DNA of 64,000 nucleotides from Monilinia fructicola. Lineage: Eukaryota; Ascomycota; Leotiomycetes; Helotiales; Sclerotiniaceae. Shown one piece after another: positions 1 to 12,943 of the stretch (within the stretch, counting starts at the first letter, position 1; every line of letters starts with the position of its first letter). The stretch spans positions 1,275,501-1,339,500 of the forward strand of contig VICG01000007.1 in assembly GCA_008692225.1 (NCBI GenBank). Reading direction: 5' to 3'. The notes under the pieces were generated by a model. That model made no database searches. It was given only the letters and a program-made list of their open reading frames with translations, and was not told the DNA's origin. Position numbers and translations under genes: made by a program.

Positions 1-3000
1 TGAATACCGCATAGCTTTGGAATTTTGGGAGCCAATTGACTGGGATGCTATTATTATTTATGTTGCATATCAACATCTAAAATCATGGAAAGGTTAGCGT
101 TAGATTTATGGTAGACTATGACTAAATGTATGACTTTTATGTTACTTCAAACCATGCTCATGGTAACATTTAAACTCATCGCTCATATGTTCATTTCCAT
201 CGGAAGATTCAGAACTCGATCAGATGCTAGGGTCGAGCTTAACCTGTACCTTTGTCATTCATGAACTGGTTTTCTATCCTTCTCCTTTCCAAGTGCTTGT
301 ACCTGAATTCACGCTATCTACGTTGAATTTCCTCATTCATTACCATCAGTGCATCTTCGATCGAACCTGGTCCGAAAAGGACCAGTGACAGATCCTTGTG
401 ATACGTATTGAATTTCAAGCGCCATCCATATTTTTGACTTGTCTTGATACTCCAGTATTTAGGATATTCTCAATGTCCGAAACAATTCCTGTATCTGAAC
501 AATCGAGCTTATTTTAACATTCAAAATAATCTCAATATTTAATGAACTCGGTTACGAAGTTGTTAGCATTGAACGCCAGGCTATACATCATTCGGATATA
601 ATACCAGTAGATAATCAGGAGTATCTACTTGAGACTTCCGAGCAATGGCCATCAGGAAGCTAAGCTAGCCTGTTAATTTCACTTTATTTATAAGAAAAGA
701 CTGACCTTTAAATCAACATCTATCCCTGTATAGAAAATCACCTTTATTAATCTATACGCCATGGTAAAAAGGAAACCTCTAAGATATTCAAAACGTCTAG
801 GAAAGGAACGATCAAATTTCCTCGCAACGACCAGCCTAGGCAAAGAAAGCTGATTATACACCAGTGTATCTACAATTCTGGACTTTTGAGACCTTTCATC
901 GACTCAAGATGAAGTATACACAAATTCTGAAAGTCACAGCAATAGTGGCAAGTTTTTTCCCCCGAAATAATCACAAGTCCAGTAATCACTTGACCAAAGA
1001 TCTCCCCAAGTTGAGGAACACTTGAGACTCGAGTGATCGATGCTGTTATATATTACTTTGTATATTGTTTCAAGGGTGCGGTTTTGCAATTTTGGAAGTG
1101 GCTATTCGCCATCTAGTAAAAGATATTGAGATTTCACTTTCTGCACGAAGATCACTTTGAAGTATTTTGATGTACAGTTATATCTACGAGTAATGGAGAT
1201 CGTGGTATTGACCACCTTCTTTGATTACAAAGAACTAGGCTTATAACAATCCGAATGGACACAAGAATAAACGGCTTGACCAAGAGTGATCAATTCTCAG
1301 ATAGTTTGAATGTGGTGATATGGAGGAGTACTAATGATACTGATGAAGGATATTGAAGTTGTGACCTAACGAGTAATGCGGCGAAGAGTGGCTAAGATAT
1401 CTCTCTCAAGTCTATAGTATAGTGCAGTATAATATCATGAATCTTCCATATGAAGTCGTCTATAATGTATTCTTGAGTGTCATATCGGGCACTCCTACCC
1501 TAACTTCGAAAAATTTCTCGCATGCATAGGCAAGGAAGGAATGAAATGGCTTGTATATCATTGATTCTCCCTACCATATCTGTGACACTCTCAGCATAAT
1601 TTTACTATAATCTAAGTATTGTATCCTAGTATCTGCTAGGGGATATCGGAAAAAAGTAGATATCAAGGGCGAATCACCTATCTTAACTAAAGGAGCAATC
1701 ACCATGAACGTAGAATTGGATCTATATCCTATCATGCCCACTTCAGGAAGGCATCACTCAGATTCGCATTATGAAAGGTTTCCAGGATCAATATACATAA
1801 TCTTATGATTCTCATATTTTGCAAAACCATGAAGAGAACCAAGTGAAGATTTGTCTTGCAATTGACAAAGTTACACTAGTACAAATCGTCAATCTCCGAA
1901 TCGCACTCCTCATGAAATAACAGAGCAAGAATATCATCTTGATTCGATATGAATTGTACTTATAGTATTGCAGTCATTGTGAGATTCATCATCCCGTATT
2001 TTCGACACGCAAAGCGAGACGAGGAAAGCTCAGAATGTATTGTAGTACTAGTGTTGCATTGAACTCGAAGATTGAATTCTCGGTGGAAAGCGGGGTGGCG
2101 GCGAGCACGTGACAGGCTTCCCATCTAGTCGAGATATTGTAAGTTTCGATGATCAAACAACAACTCAATTCAAACTATGAGTACTAACTTGCTAAGCCCT
2201 TTCGGAGAATAACTTTCGTCGTAGGTATCTGTCCATACTACTTGAGCAGAATTGTAGAGGCTGTAAGTAAAAATCACGTGTATAGCCAAGAGTAAGGTTA
2301 AGGTGGGGCACATGATAAATTCTTGGCGGCAGGCGCTTATAGGACGACTTCACCCCATCTATCATTCAACACAACCCGATTCTCTACATTTATGCCGTGA
2401 ATTTAAATGACTACAATGGGATTCCCGATCCACGAGATAAGCACCGCCTTTCTACAGGAGTTCTGGGTAAGATTGAGAAGAACATAAAGATTTGGAGTTC
2501 ATCTCTCTCCTGAATGATAGAGTCCTGAAGGGCTGGAAGACTTCAGAAAGTTTGATGAAAATTCTTGGGCACTATCCTTCGACGCGCCTTGAACATGACT
2601 TATTATTCATGAGGCATTGCAACTGTATGAAAGCTTCTGTTGAACCATTGACTAATTGGGGTGAATATCCCCAACTTGGATGGTATTTAAACCCCAGTTC
2701 TGTCATGCCATCCGTTACCTAGGTACCTCTTTGAAGAGCTTTGTATTGAAAAATACAGACTCACTTTGAGGGAAACATACTGACTGCATTAGAAGAGTGG
2801 AGGATGCCGATGTTGACAGTCATTGTTGGACAATAGTGTCCAATAACAAGCGTTCGTCATGTTAGCAAATTCAATTGGAGGATTTATATCGCATCTTCAC
2901 TCTGACTAGTCTGTCTCGCAATCTTCGTATCATGAACTATTTTAGAAAGGTTGGCATGAGGATGATAATAGATGCTGGTGCCATGGGACCCTATGGTTTT

Positions 3001-3646
3001 TCAAGTGGATAGCCATCCAAGATGTATCTCATATCATGCACTTGTTGGAGTACGCACAGAGGGTAATGTAACGATGCCTCATATGTACTGGGTAGGCTAT
3101 CTCTTCTATTAGTATTATCTTCTTCCATGGCATCCGTAGTATTGACTTGTTCTTATGTCATCTGTTGTTGGGATCATACAATTGCCCGTCAACATCTATA
3201 TAGCTAATTCAATTTATTCATTCCCAATATTTCTTCCACCTCGTCAACCGTATAATTTCTGTCGTGAATAAGAGCAAGGTTAGTTCCCATTTCCCTGTGC
3301 ATATTTTGTATCCTAATTAGAGGGGTATGGATATAGAGGAATGGTTCTAAATGAATACCAAAGTACCTATCCAAAGCTACTTTTCATGGCAGTTTTGAGT
3401 TAGACTATAGCACCTAGCGTAGATAGAAATCAAGCCGTCTTTTCAATCGTGAGCCTCATCTTGTGGTTGGAGCGATAAAGATTTTTGTCACGTCCTCCCC
3501 TTGATTGGGATAATTATGGAGAGTTTGTTTTGATCGTACACAACAAGCTTCCTACCACACAATCTCAACAACCACAAGACACCTACAAGATAGCAGCTAT
3601 TCGCTGAAGGCATCAATATACCCAACAGTATACCATTTTAGTAAAC
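1..3646. other. Gene-poor intergenic region
   Basis: No convincing gene is seen in this AT-leaning stretch. Open frames are short and show no intron signals or recognisable domain. A short frame at about 1438-1528 (+) begins MNLPYEVVYNVFLSVIS, which resembles the first helix of an F-box, but it stops after 30 codons and is at best a relic. The 76-codon frame at 2492-2722 has no support. A perfect 7-bp hairpin stem (CTGGTCC/GGACCAG) lies near 366-386. Confidence 0.6.
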
Positions 3647-6600
3647 ATGCCACCCAGCTCAAGACGCAACATCTCCAGAGCTCGTATGTACAAAATTCTT
3701 TGTCGTCCCTTCCTTTCTCACTTTTGCTTTGAAGGTCAATATGGCAAGCTTACTCAATATCAGACAATTCATACGGTACTTCGAACTCTATTCGTGAATT
3801 TAATAGCGGACCTAGTCTTACGAATCATTCACATATACAAACAAGACCTGCAGAGATAATCCCAGAAGATCCAGAGCCAGTGAACGAAAGCGAATACCAA
3901 GACTTTATTATCAAAGAATCAGCCCAGGACGAGATAAAAGATCAACTGGAACACGAAGAAAGATTACAATTACTTCGCCAAAATCATTCTACGAGCCCTA
4001 TCTCAGCACCACTTCCTCGTAACCTCACTTTCGCAGAAGCAACCATGGCCGCTCGATCTTCACGCTCTCGTCGTCGAAATGAAACATTAGATGATGGGCC
4101 AGACATGATTTTAGGAGGACCCATGACTCTTGAGTCACTTGGGCCTTTCAAATATACCTTCAAGAAGAAGAAGAATTCGAAATCAAAATATTCAACACCG
4201 GCATCGAATATAGATGGAAACGGATCTGACAATGGAGGTGGAGGTGTAAGTCTTGGTATAAATACAGTTGGAAGAACAAACAATGATTTAGGTCACATGG
4301 GTCACATGAACCACAGTGAAACTACTAGTGAAGTTGGAACAGATCCGGATCCAGATTTGGTAGGAGGTAGAAGTGGAGGTTCATCACGTCCTATCTCACC
4401 TACATTGACCCCACAATTCAAATCATCTCATGATGCCCTCAACAAAAATTCCATTTCACAACAACAACCAGAACAACAAGAAGAACAACCAAATTATTCA
4501 GAATTTACCTTTACTGCACCGGCACCAAGGAAAGTAATTCAGATCCTTCGAAAGGATTCCGAAAACCTCAAACATTCGAATATCCTTGGGGAGAAGAATG
4601 GGAACGATATAGAAGACGACAACGATAAAGAAAGCAATCATACCGACGAAGTCCAATCGATTCCTAGCACGACTGCTTTATCCGCCAATGAGTCCTTGGC
4701 TGATTCCATTCAACCACTAGTTATACAGCCCCCAGATCTTTTCAGAATTTCAACTATTACTTATTCATCGACTGAGAATACCAGGATACACACTCTCAAT
4801 ACGATTGATAGTGGAATTGGTCTTAATCATTCATCCCTTGACTTTTCCAAGTGTGACGATTCAGACACTCAATCGGTAAAAGATAAAAGCGACGCAGTGA
4901 TGGCTCGCATTGTTGGATCAACAAGTTCAATGATGAGAGCTATGAATGACCTGACTACTATCAACGACGGATTTGATTCGGTAGAATGGGATCCAGATCT
5001 TCCTGTTCGATCAGTCAACAATTCTCCGGAGCCACTATCGGTTGAAACGCAACCAGTTGCTTATACCACTGTTGGATCGCGTGTCAACCCAAATCTACAA
5101 CCTCAAATTTCTGCTCCTAACCGTATTCAGCGTGAAGGTTCTATTCGTAGACCTCAATTAGATTCAACCCATAATCGACAGGCAGGTTATTATCCGCACA
5201 CTCGCGGTCCACTTCCTCCTTTGAACATGCAGAACTCCATGCATTACGCGCAGCAACTCGGTCAAGCATCTAATACTTTCAACACTCCTCCAGCCACGTC
5301 TACGAGATCTGGTCGGTCAATTAGGCCTTCACAGAGACTGTCTCAGTCAGAGCAAGAGAGTCAGACGCTCCTAAGACTTCAAGGAATGATCAACTTGAGA
5401 GCCCCTATTGGGCACTATCCAGTCTCGCCTAACACTCCAACTCCTGCTTCTCATCAAAATCATATCTCTTCTATCTCGAGTGAGGAGCAAGAAATAGGAA
5501 GGGGAAATGATGTGCAAGGACCCATATCTGGTCTAGAAAAGATGCAGACCTTACAAAGACTCGCGAGGTTCCCGAACCCAATGCAAACCTCCGCCTTACG
5601 TCGATTGTCCGAATTGCAGGCACCCAAAAGCGATAGTTCTACAGCTCACAATGCGGACTTCGAAGCTGCTGGTCAACGTTTTGAATACCTGCTGCGAACC
5701 TCAAAAGATAAAGCAATTTTAGAAGATGCACAAGCTGCCAAGAATGGAGAACTCGATCGTGCCTATACGTTTCCTCCACCAGGTATCTCTAACACAGCAT
5801 ATAATCCGCTTTATGGTGCCTATGGGGGATCTAGCGGCAATGCAAGAGATTCTACTCATCGAGGAGTGCAGGGGTATCCACAGCCACTAACTGCTGGTCC
5901 GCCAGGACAGCGCTCGTACGCTAACAACAGACACAATAGTACTTATAGTGAAGATACATGGGCACAAGATCAGGTTGCAGCGAAACAAAACTCAAATGCC
6001 AGTTCCGGACCCATATCACCATGGCAAGAAGCAAAAATTCCCAACGAACAATACAGTGCCCAAGTTCCGGCTCCAGCCCCTTCTGCACGAGCAACAGACA
6101 CAATCTCTATGCAGGAAGCCCTACAATATTATCCTCATGGATTTCCTAGCGATATGACTGGGCGATATACTCGTTTATCAGTGGAGGTACAGAAGGAAAT
6201 GGGGCTTCTCGCGGATGAAGAAACTCCTGAGCAAGCTCGAGCAAGAAAACAAAAGGAAAAGGATGAGTGGTTCTACGGTGGACAGAAACGTTGGAATATG
6301 ACAACTGAGGATCACATCAAAGAGATTGAAATCCATACCAATCCTTTTGGCAACATCGGTCCTCCAAAAAAAGGCTTACCTTCAGACAGTAGGCCTCTTC
6401 CCGGTATCACTATTCCAGAGATGAAGAAGAAGACCATTCCTGAGGTTATCGCCCCAATGCTAGACGGAACTTTCGGTAACATGTTCGCCATAGAGGCACA
6501 GCAAAAAGATAGTAGCCCTGTTTCACCCTTCAATAGATATAGCAAAAGTCCAGAATGGCACATTGATTCAAGCGAAAAAGGCAACGATTCTTTCTTTGGA

Positions 6601-6663
6601 GAAGATTGGGGAGTACCAACTAATGTACCAACCACTCAAAGCGCCCGAATCCAGCGCTACTAA
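3647..6663 (+). CDS. Large disordered conserved fungal protein, function unknown
   Basis: Two exons: 3647-3683 and 3854-6663. The ATG at 3647 opens MPPSSRRNISRA. A GTATGT donor at 3684 and a CTGCAG acceptor at 3852-3853 join in phase with the long frame, whose own first apparent start is a GTG at 3880; the spliced ATG is therefore preferred. The product is about 948 residues, rich in Ser, Pro, Asn and Gln, with basic stretches (about residues 80-110) and no membrane segment. The most ordered part is the C-terminal ~200 residues, with a charged stretch around ARKQKEKDEWFYGGQKRW and a Pro/Gly-rich segment after it. Such a C-terminal island in a disordered protein suggests a scaffold or regulatory role, but that is inference. 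I do not recognise the family. The next gene on this strand starts about 3 kb downstream. Confidence 0.85.
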
Positions 6664-9642
6664 ATTCTCACTAGTTGTTTAGTTCGGAACCAATGAGAGT
6701 CGAGAGGATCTCCTAATGCCGACGAACGTAGTTGTGGATACCAGGACCTCGACAAAACGATCTCGTCAACGTTCCTCAAAACTCAGTCGTTCCGCAAAAC
6801 GATACATAAAACGGTGCTCAAAAGAATCGTCCGATGGAGTGCTGAACAACAACATGATTCGCCATCATCGAGTCTTTTCTTGCGAGAAAGGCTTTTCTCA
6901 GAATTACTTGTACACTTTCGATTTTCGACGTTTTTCTCTCAGTATTGTGGAAATTCTATTTCCCCGCCATGACTAATTGCTTTTTGTTACCGTCTCAGTT
7001 TTTTCTTCGCCCTTGCAATAATTCCAGAAAATAAGAAAATACCTAATACTTTGTATGATTAATAGGGATGCAGGCATTTTCGAGGTGGATGATGGATCTC
7101 CAAGTTCTGGCATTACTGACTGCGTTTCTCTCCATCTGTTGGCTTCCGAATTGCTACAGTCATCGATTTCATGGCATATTCTAGGGCCATAAGTTTAAGA
7201 CTGAGGTCCAATGTGGGAAGGAGATGGTGGTTATTGCTTTCATCTTGCTTGGTGCTTTGCGTTCTGGCTAGCTGGTGTTTCTTTTGCTAGATGCAGGCTG
7301 CTCTTTTCAGGAACGCATGGGATACTCTCCCAGACATGACGAATATTGCATTTAATGTTTTCTTGCCGAGCGAATGGCATACCATCGACAAAGGAGAGCC
7401 GTACCTGTGAAGAAGCTTTTAGTGGCAGTTACCGGGTAAAATTCTGCTGTATAAGTAATGACTGTAGTCACTGATAATTGCTAATTCTAATGGGTTGAAT
7501 TTGTTTTTTGGGTCTTTCATGATGCTTCCGATACTATGTGATATCAAGTGTTGACCAAAATTCCCAAAACTTTGGATGAAATGCCACCAATGTTGGTACT
7601 CCAGGTTCCCTCCCAGAGAGTTTTGGCTGGACCTGAACCCTATGAACCCACGTCAATGAAAGGTCAGAATCAGTATTTGACATTTTTTTAAACTTGACTC
7701 GTTTTTTTACCAATTCAAAGGGTGTAGCATCAACGTCTCATTTCATTTCCAATTCAAACAATGAACCTCTCACACAAAATGCTGCAATTACTATATATTC
7801 ACCAAGAGTTAATTTTTCTGGTAAGTTTGATTTGTGAATCAGTTTCACACACCTCTTGTCATCTCCGTAAGGCTAGAGTCTCATGGGAAGATGCTATTTT
7901 GATGATGGAAAGATGGGAAGATGAATGATGCGAAGGGTGGGTTAGGGTTCTTGTTGGGGAGTTGGAAGTTATTTGTTGGATGCTGGGTGCTTTTCGATAG
8001 TGAGGAATCGGGGCATTAGAGCGTGAGGGATGTGCTTTGGAGGATGTTGGGAGGATTTTGCGGAGTGGAGGTGAGACTGAAAGTGGGGAGTGAGAGTGGA
8101 GATCTTGAGGCTGAGTTGAGGTACACGGTGGGGTGTTCTAGCGGTCACGATGTCATGCGGAATGGAGAGATTTCTTGTTGTTTGTGCATGGGCGTTCTAC
8201 TACTGTATCTTGATATTTTCGATGTGTACCTGCGGATCGATTGTGCAGGCCAAGGGACAATGGGCGGTATTTGGAGTTTGGATGCAATGATGATCCCCTG
8301 CATGGGATGATGCCATATTGAATCTCATAGTTATGGCAAGGTCGAGAGGTAGCGATCAGCGGTCCTCTCAGGTCAAGGCTGCGGCGGATATAAGCAATTG
8401 TCAAATATCGATTCGCCCACTTAAATTTGGACGATCAATATAATCAAGTGGAGAAATTCTGAAGATATACTGCTGAGCCGCAATAGCTGCGTGGCGAATG
8501 GGTTCAGCGGTTGTACATTTAAGACACCGATGCTAAAAATAAAGAAGCTTAAATTGTGCCTTGCGTCGTTGGGGCGTACAATACTGTACTGTACTGTTTT
8601 TCTTTTACTCACATGTCGCCGTCGTAGACGCAGTAGACTTGCAAGCAATCCAACGGTCAGTCGCATCTCAGATTCTGCTCTGTGGCACCGTTCAAGTGCG
8701 GACAGCTGCATTGTCTTCACGTGATGGACATAGAACTAGTCCCACCCACCAATCGGTGTTGAGTGCCACGCATGCTGCAGGGCACGATCTTGAAACACAT
8801 GAAATAAGTTACGTCACGCAAGCTTCGGGACGCGTCGTCCCAATTTCCAATTCCGAACCTTCTGGTTCACTCCCACAAAATGTCATGTTGCAATACGTGG
8901 AAAGGTTCCGGGAAGAACTGGGAGGTGAATCCCTCGGGTGGATCGTAGGCGGAGAAAATGCCAAGATTTGTCTATAGATGGGGTGCCGCATAAGACTAGT
9001 GCCCTATCTAATTTAAGAATAAGCTTCTCGACAGGGCTGTGAGATTCTGTCATTATCATTATCGAGCATTTTTCACGTCAGTTGAGCCAGCGAAGCGAAG
9101 CAAGCCGTGGAAGGTTTTCCGAAAAGCTGCAATGCTGAGATTTCTCCAGTGGAGATGTTTGACGCGTAGTGTGAAATTTGCGGTCTTTCAAATGGTGCGC
9201 TAGTGATGGCGTTGTTAGGCTGACCTATGAAGTGTAGATGGGTTGAAAGGCTGAGGCTGGTTTGACCTTGGTTATGATTCATCGGTTTGCTGATGTGTTG
9301 TCTTAGTGCGTTCTTCTTATGCAGAGGATATGCGCAATTTTTGATGCCGCACGACATGGTCTGGTATGTGGTCATTGTGTGGGTGAAGAACGATCTAGTG
9401 AATGGAGAAGTTGTGCAGATGGGTGAATGTTGATTGGTAAAAGGTGAGGCATTGTTTGATTGTGAGGCTTGTAGTACACAGCCGGTGAGCCGTTGTTTTC
9501 GTTTCTTGCTTCAATATCTTTCCATTGTTGATCGGAAAATATATAGAGGGCTTTCTCTCGTTTCAGCTTTATTCGAGGTGCGCTTTAGAAGCTCCATATT
9601 TCCTTTTTGCCATCGAGGATAGATTAGAGTTTATTGATCATC
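6664..9642. other. Intergenic region without a supported gene
   Basis: This holds the likely 3' UTR of the upstream gene and the promoter of the downstream gene. Frames at 6716-6976, 8023-8310 and 8561-8977 are short, low in complexity and lack splice support. A run of GTACTGTACTGT near 8575-8596 matches a GTAC-rich motif seen again near 12.2, 33.6 and 60.2 kb. Confidence 0.55.
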
Positions 9643-10617
9643 ATGGCAAGGCAACACCCTTATGCTCCGTGGAGGAGATTGATCTTGGTACCTTGTTGGA
9701 TCATCCAAGTTTTGTTCCCTGGCTTCACTCTTGGGATAGCGGCTGTGGGTATTTCTTTAATAATTCGCAAAGATCTTGGTGAGAATGATGATGGAACTTA
9801 TGATGGCTCCTTTCGAACAAATCTTGCGTAAGCATACCTAATCTGAAGTTAATCCCATGCGTGGTTGCTGATGGAAATGCCGATAGTATCGGATGGGTCT
9901 ACATCACATTCTCGGCCTTGTGCCTCATGCTCACTATTACGGAAATCGTTTTCATACTGCGACGACAGTTGATGCCTCTTATCTTCCTCGCCATGAATGT
10001 CTTCAAGAGCACTTGTTGGACAGCCTTATTCATCCTCGGTTTTTGGGGCAGGTTTTGTGTTTCTCAGAAGACATTGCCAAACATCCTTAGTCTGGTTGTC
10101 AATATCATACTAATGTATGTTATATCCTCCATGTTCACTGGCCTAGATATCGAGCATCTACTAATCAAATATCCCCAGCCTCGCCTTCTACATCCCCCTA
10201 GCCCACGGCGCCATCATCTTCCACCGCAACCGTCAAGCCTCCCAATACGAACCCGTCAACCCCAAACACGCGAGCTATAACTCCACTAGTGAACCATTTC
10301 CCGAGGCTTTCCCCCATGCGTACAAATCCTTTACCACCGTCGAACAAACCACCGATCTGGAAGCAAATAATCGCACAACTGGGAGACCTCGACGACTAAG
10401 TTACAATCATAAGAGAGATACACGATTTGATTCATACAAACAGACCCGAAGAAGCTTTTCGGATCCGAATGTTGTGGGTAATATGGCAGCTAATCCCACG
10501 GAACCGCCGTTCTCGGTTAGGAGTAGGAGTAGTACGTTGAATTTGCCGATTCCGCAGGTGGTCATTCATGACCATGATGAGGTTATGGAGATGAACGGAC
10601 GGTTGGAGATGAGATGA
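9643..10617 (+). CDS. Four-helix integral membrane protein, unknown function
   Basis: Three exons: 9643-9827, 9887-10114 and 10179-10617, giving 283 residues. Introns of 59 and 64 bp have GTAAGC..ATAG and GTATGT..CCAG ends, with CTGAT and CTAAT branch sites; both junctions keep phase. The ATG at 9643 opens MARQHPYAPWRR, just before the first hydrophobic stretch. Four membrane segments lie at about residues 13-37, 62-85, 91-115 and 128-150. A cytosolic tail of about 130 polar residues follows, ending in a Ser/Arg-rich part. The arrangement is tetraspan/MARVEL-like, but no diagnostic motif is visible and no function is proposed. Splitting over introns 1 and 2 leaves each helix intact, which supports the model. 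Confidence 0.85.
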
Positions 10618-11133
10618 TGGGAACGAAAGACTTACTCAACTGGCGTTGAGGGACTTTTGCGGTTTGATTTCATTTTATACCAGGGGATATGGATTAACGG
10701 CTTGGACTTTCCTTTCTTTGTACATATTGATTGGTTGCAACTTTCGTCCAGATCAATTGGAGAGCTCAGAATAACCACCTCTTTTCTAGATTGGGCTGAC
10801 TATCAAGACAATGTTCACATCTACATTATTATTAGAAAAATTGTACACTGTACTAACGCCCATGTTTATTATTTTGAGGATGTAAACATCGTTTCTATTC
10901 GTCATCAAATGCAACATTGAATCATTGATTGAGTAGTATTCCCATACAATCGCTGCATGAAAACTATTTCGTGATGATTGCAAAATCGGAATTTATAAGC
11001 CATGAGTGGGATTACCCCGCACTTATGGGGCAATGGAGCAACAAAAGTTCTGTATATACCTAGGTATGCACTTCTGTCGTTGCAGCTGTAGTCCTTGCGA
11101 CTGAAAAGAGGTAAAACGAGTAGAGAGAGTAGC
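10618..11133. other. Short intergenic spacer
   Basis: About 516 bases hold the 3' end of the membrane-protein gene and the promoter and 5' UTR of the thioesterase gene. Nothing else is seen; overlapping short frames on both strands lack support. Confidence 0.6.
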
Positions 11134-12121
11134 ATGGCACAAAAACCACCCCAAATAATTGAGAATTTCAAAGAAACCTCGAATCCGGCGACGTTCATCT
11201 TCCTTCATGGGTACGGTGATGATGCTGATGGTTGGATTAGTATGTGCTTCCCTCCGCCTTGCCATGACCTTTGAGTAGAGGAATTCTTCTCTACTCTGTG
11301 GACAAATATCTCTATTGGTATAGATATTGATTCGTGATTCAGATATAGCACAGCAGTTCCAGGCCGCGGGAAAATTACCACACCTTACATGGATTTTCCC
11401 AAATGCTCCGTTGAATCATGAGTCGATGTCTACGGCGTGGTATACACCACCTTCTTTTTCGCCAATACCTGTGGGACGCTCAAGTAGCAAATCTACAGCT
11501 TCGAAGGAAAGAACGAATCTGGAAGTTGATATTTATTCGGATTCTGACACGGAAGAAACTTTAGAGCCGGAAATCGAAAAGGAAGTCCTAAAGAGTGTGG
11601 AGTATGTTGATGGATTGATTGATGAAGAGATTGGTAGAGGGGTCAAGATCGAGAGGATCGTTGTCGGTGGTTTTAGTCAGGGGTGCGCGGTATCTTTGTT
11701 GACGGCATTGGGAGGGAGGTGTAGAGGGAGAATAGGGGGATGGGCGGGGTTAAGTGGATATTTGCCGAGGGGAAGTAATGGATCTGGGGGGATTGGAGAG
11801 GCGTTGATAAAGGGCAGAGCAGAGATCGAAGAGAGGAAAAAGAATGGAGGGGAGAAGAATGGTATGATGGGGTTTCTGGCACATGGGAGTAGGGACATGT
11901 TGGTTCCAATGAGGGTTTTCAGAGATACGAGGAAGAGGGTGGCGAGGATTATGGGGGTGGAAGAGGAACAGGAGGGGAATGATAATGGATATTTGAGTTT
12001 GAGAGTGAAGGTTTATGAGGGATTGGGACATGGGACTTGTGGATCGGAGTTTAAGGATTTGTGTGAATGGCTGGAGGTGGTGGTGCCTGAATACAAAGTT
12101 CAAGAGAAGAATCTTCCATAG
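11134..12121 (+). CDS. Acyl-protein thioesterase-like alpha/beta hydrolase
   Basis: Two exons: 11134-11239 and 11343-12121, giving 294 residues. The GTATGT donor interrupts the N-terminal motif and the TTCAG acceptor at 11341-11342 restores GWINIAQQF in phase. The family (LYPLA/APT1, phospholipase/carboxylesterase fold) removes palmitate or other acyl groups from proteins or small esters. Visible signatures are the oxyanion motif FIFLHGYGDDADGW (about residues 21-34), FPNAP, the nucleophile elbow GGFSQG with Ser147, Asp220 in HGSRDMLVP and His265 in GLGHGT, so the catalytic triad is complete. Oddities are an acidic insert (DIYSDSDTEETLEPE, about residues 98-112), a Ser-rich insert before it and a Gly/Lys-rich loop near residue 180. 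These make it longer than the usual ~230-residue APT1, so it may be a paralogue with a different substrate. No signal peptide is seen, so it is probably cytosolic. Confidence 0.9.
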
Positions 12122-12943
12122 GTTTGTGAGTAATTACTCGAAACTATTACTGTTTTACCATATGAATGAAGGACTTCTTACTCTGTACTGTACTGTACTA
12201 TACAAGTCCTGTACAAGTACTTGATTGTCATGGCGATAAGATAAGGGGGCCACCAGGAAGGCTCAAGAAACGGCTAAGCCCCGGAAAAGCTTCCGGAAAA
12301 GCTCACTACTGTACAGAGTACAGAGTATAGAGTAAATCCATTCTGATCCATCTGAGATGCTTTCCGCCACGGTTAAGTGTTGCTATTATTGTATTTTTCA
12401 TTGAGTATCTATCTGAGGAACGATACATCAAATCATTTCAAATGACCAGATGGCAAGATAACGTACTACTCCGTAAGCTCATCATCCCACTTCAAGCCAC
12501 TCGCACCTGCAGGTCTCCTTGTGGGAAGCGAAACAAAATCCAACCTGACGCCTTGCTAACGCCCAATTGGCCCCGTCTTGATGCAGTAGTTCCTATGAAA
12601 CGTATCTCAATTCAATTGATCGAAAATTCGAAATGGAAGAAGGATAGTACCATGATGCTAGTAACATCACAATAATCCATCACAATAGTCCATCATAAAA
12701 CACTTTCGTACTGTAGGATCAGCTTTTGCCATTCGTGAGGCAAGATAGACGTTTTCCCAGCCACCTTTTTGCTCAGAAACCCCCCTGTCAGAAAAACTTC
12801 ACGACGGCGACCAACACCAACATCCAGCCATCTTTCCAACCTGCCACTTGTTTAACTAATAGATACTTGCTATGCGCACAAACCTTGAAGATGCATTCCT
12901 TAATTAATTCCTTATACTGTCATTGGCGGAGTAGCTTACAGGA
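12122..12943. other. Intergenic region with GTAC-rich inverted repeat
   Basis: Spacer between the thioesterase and DUF3433 genes. It contains an inverted pair of GTACTGT/ACAGAGTAC-type sequences (listed separately) and an internal duplication of CCGGAAAAGCT around 12284-12302. No gene is supported. Confidence 0.5.
12171..12338. repeat. Possible small inverted-repeat element, GTAC-rich ends
   Basis: The left end GGACTTCTTACTCTGTACTG is echoed in inverted form on the right by CTGTACAGAGTACAGAGTAT followed by AGAGTAAATCC. The match is imperfect and no target duplication is obvious, so this may be a decayed miniature element or just clustered GTAC motifs. Confidence 0.3.

Noticed and set aside
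6716..6976. 86-codon frame downstream of the first gene
   Set aside because: Starts 53 bases after the stop in the likely 3' UTR; basic, low-complexity translation without support.
8561..8977. 138-codon plus frame
   Set aside because: No ATG start, no domain, no intron partner; lies in the presumed promoter region of the 9.6-kb gene.
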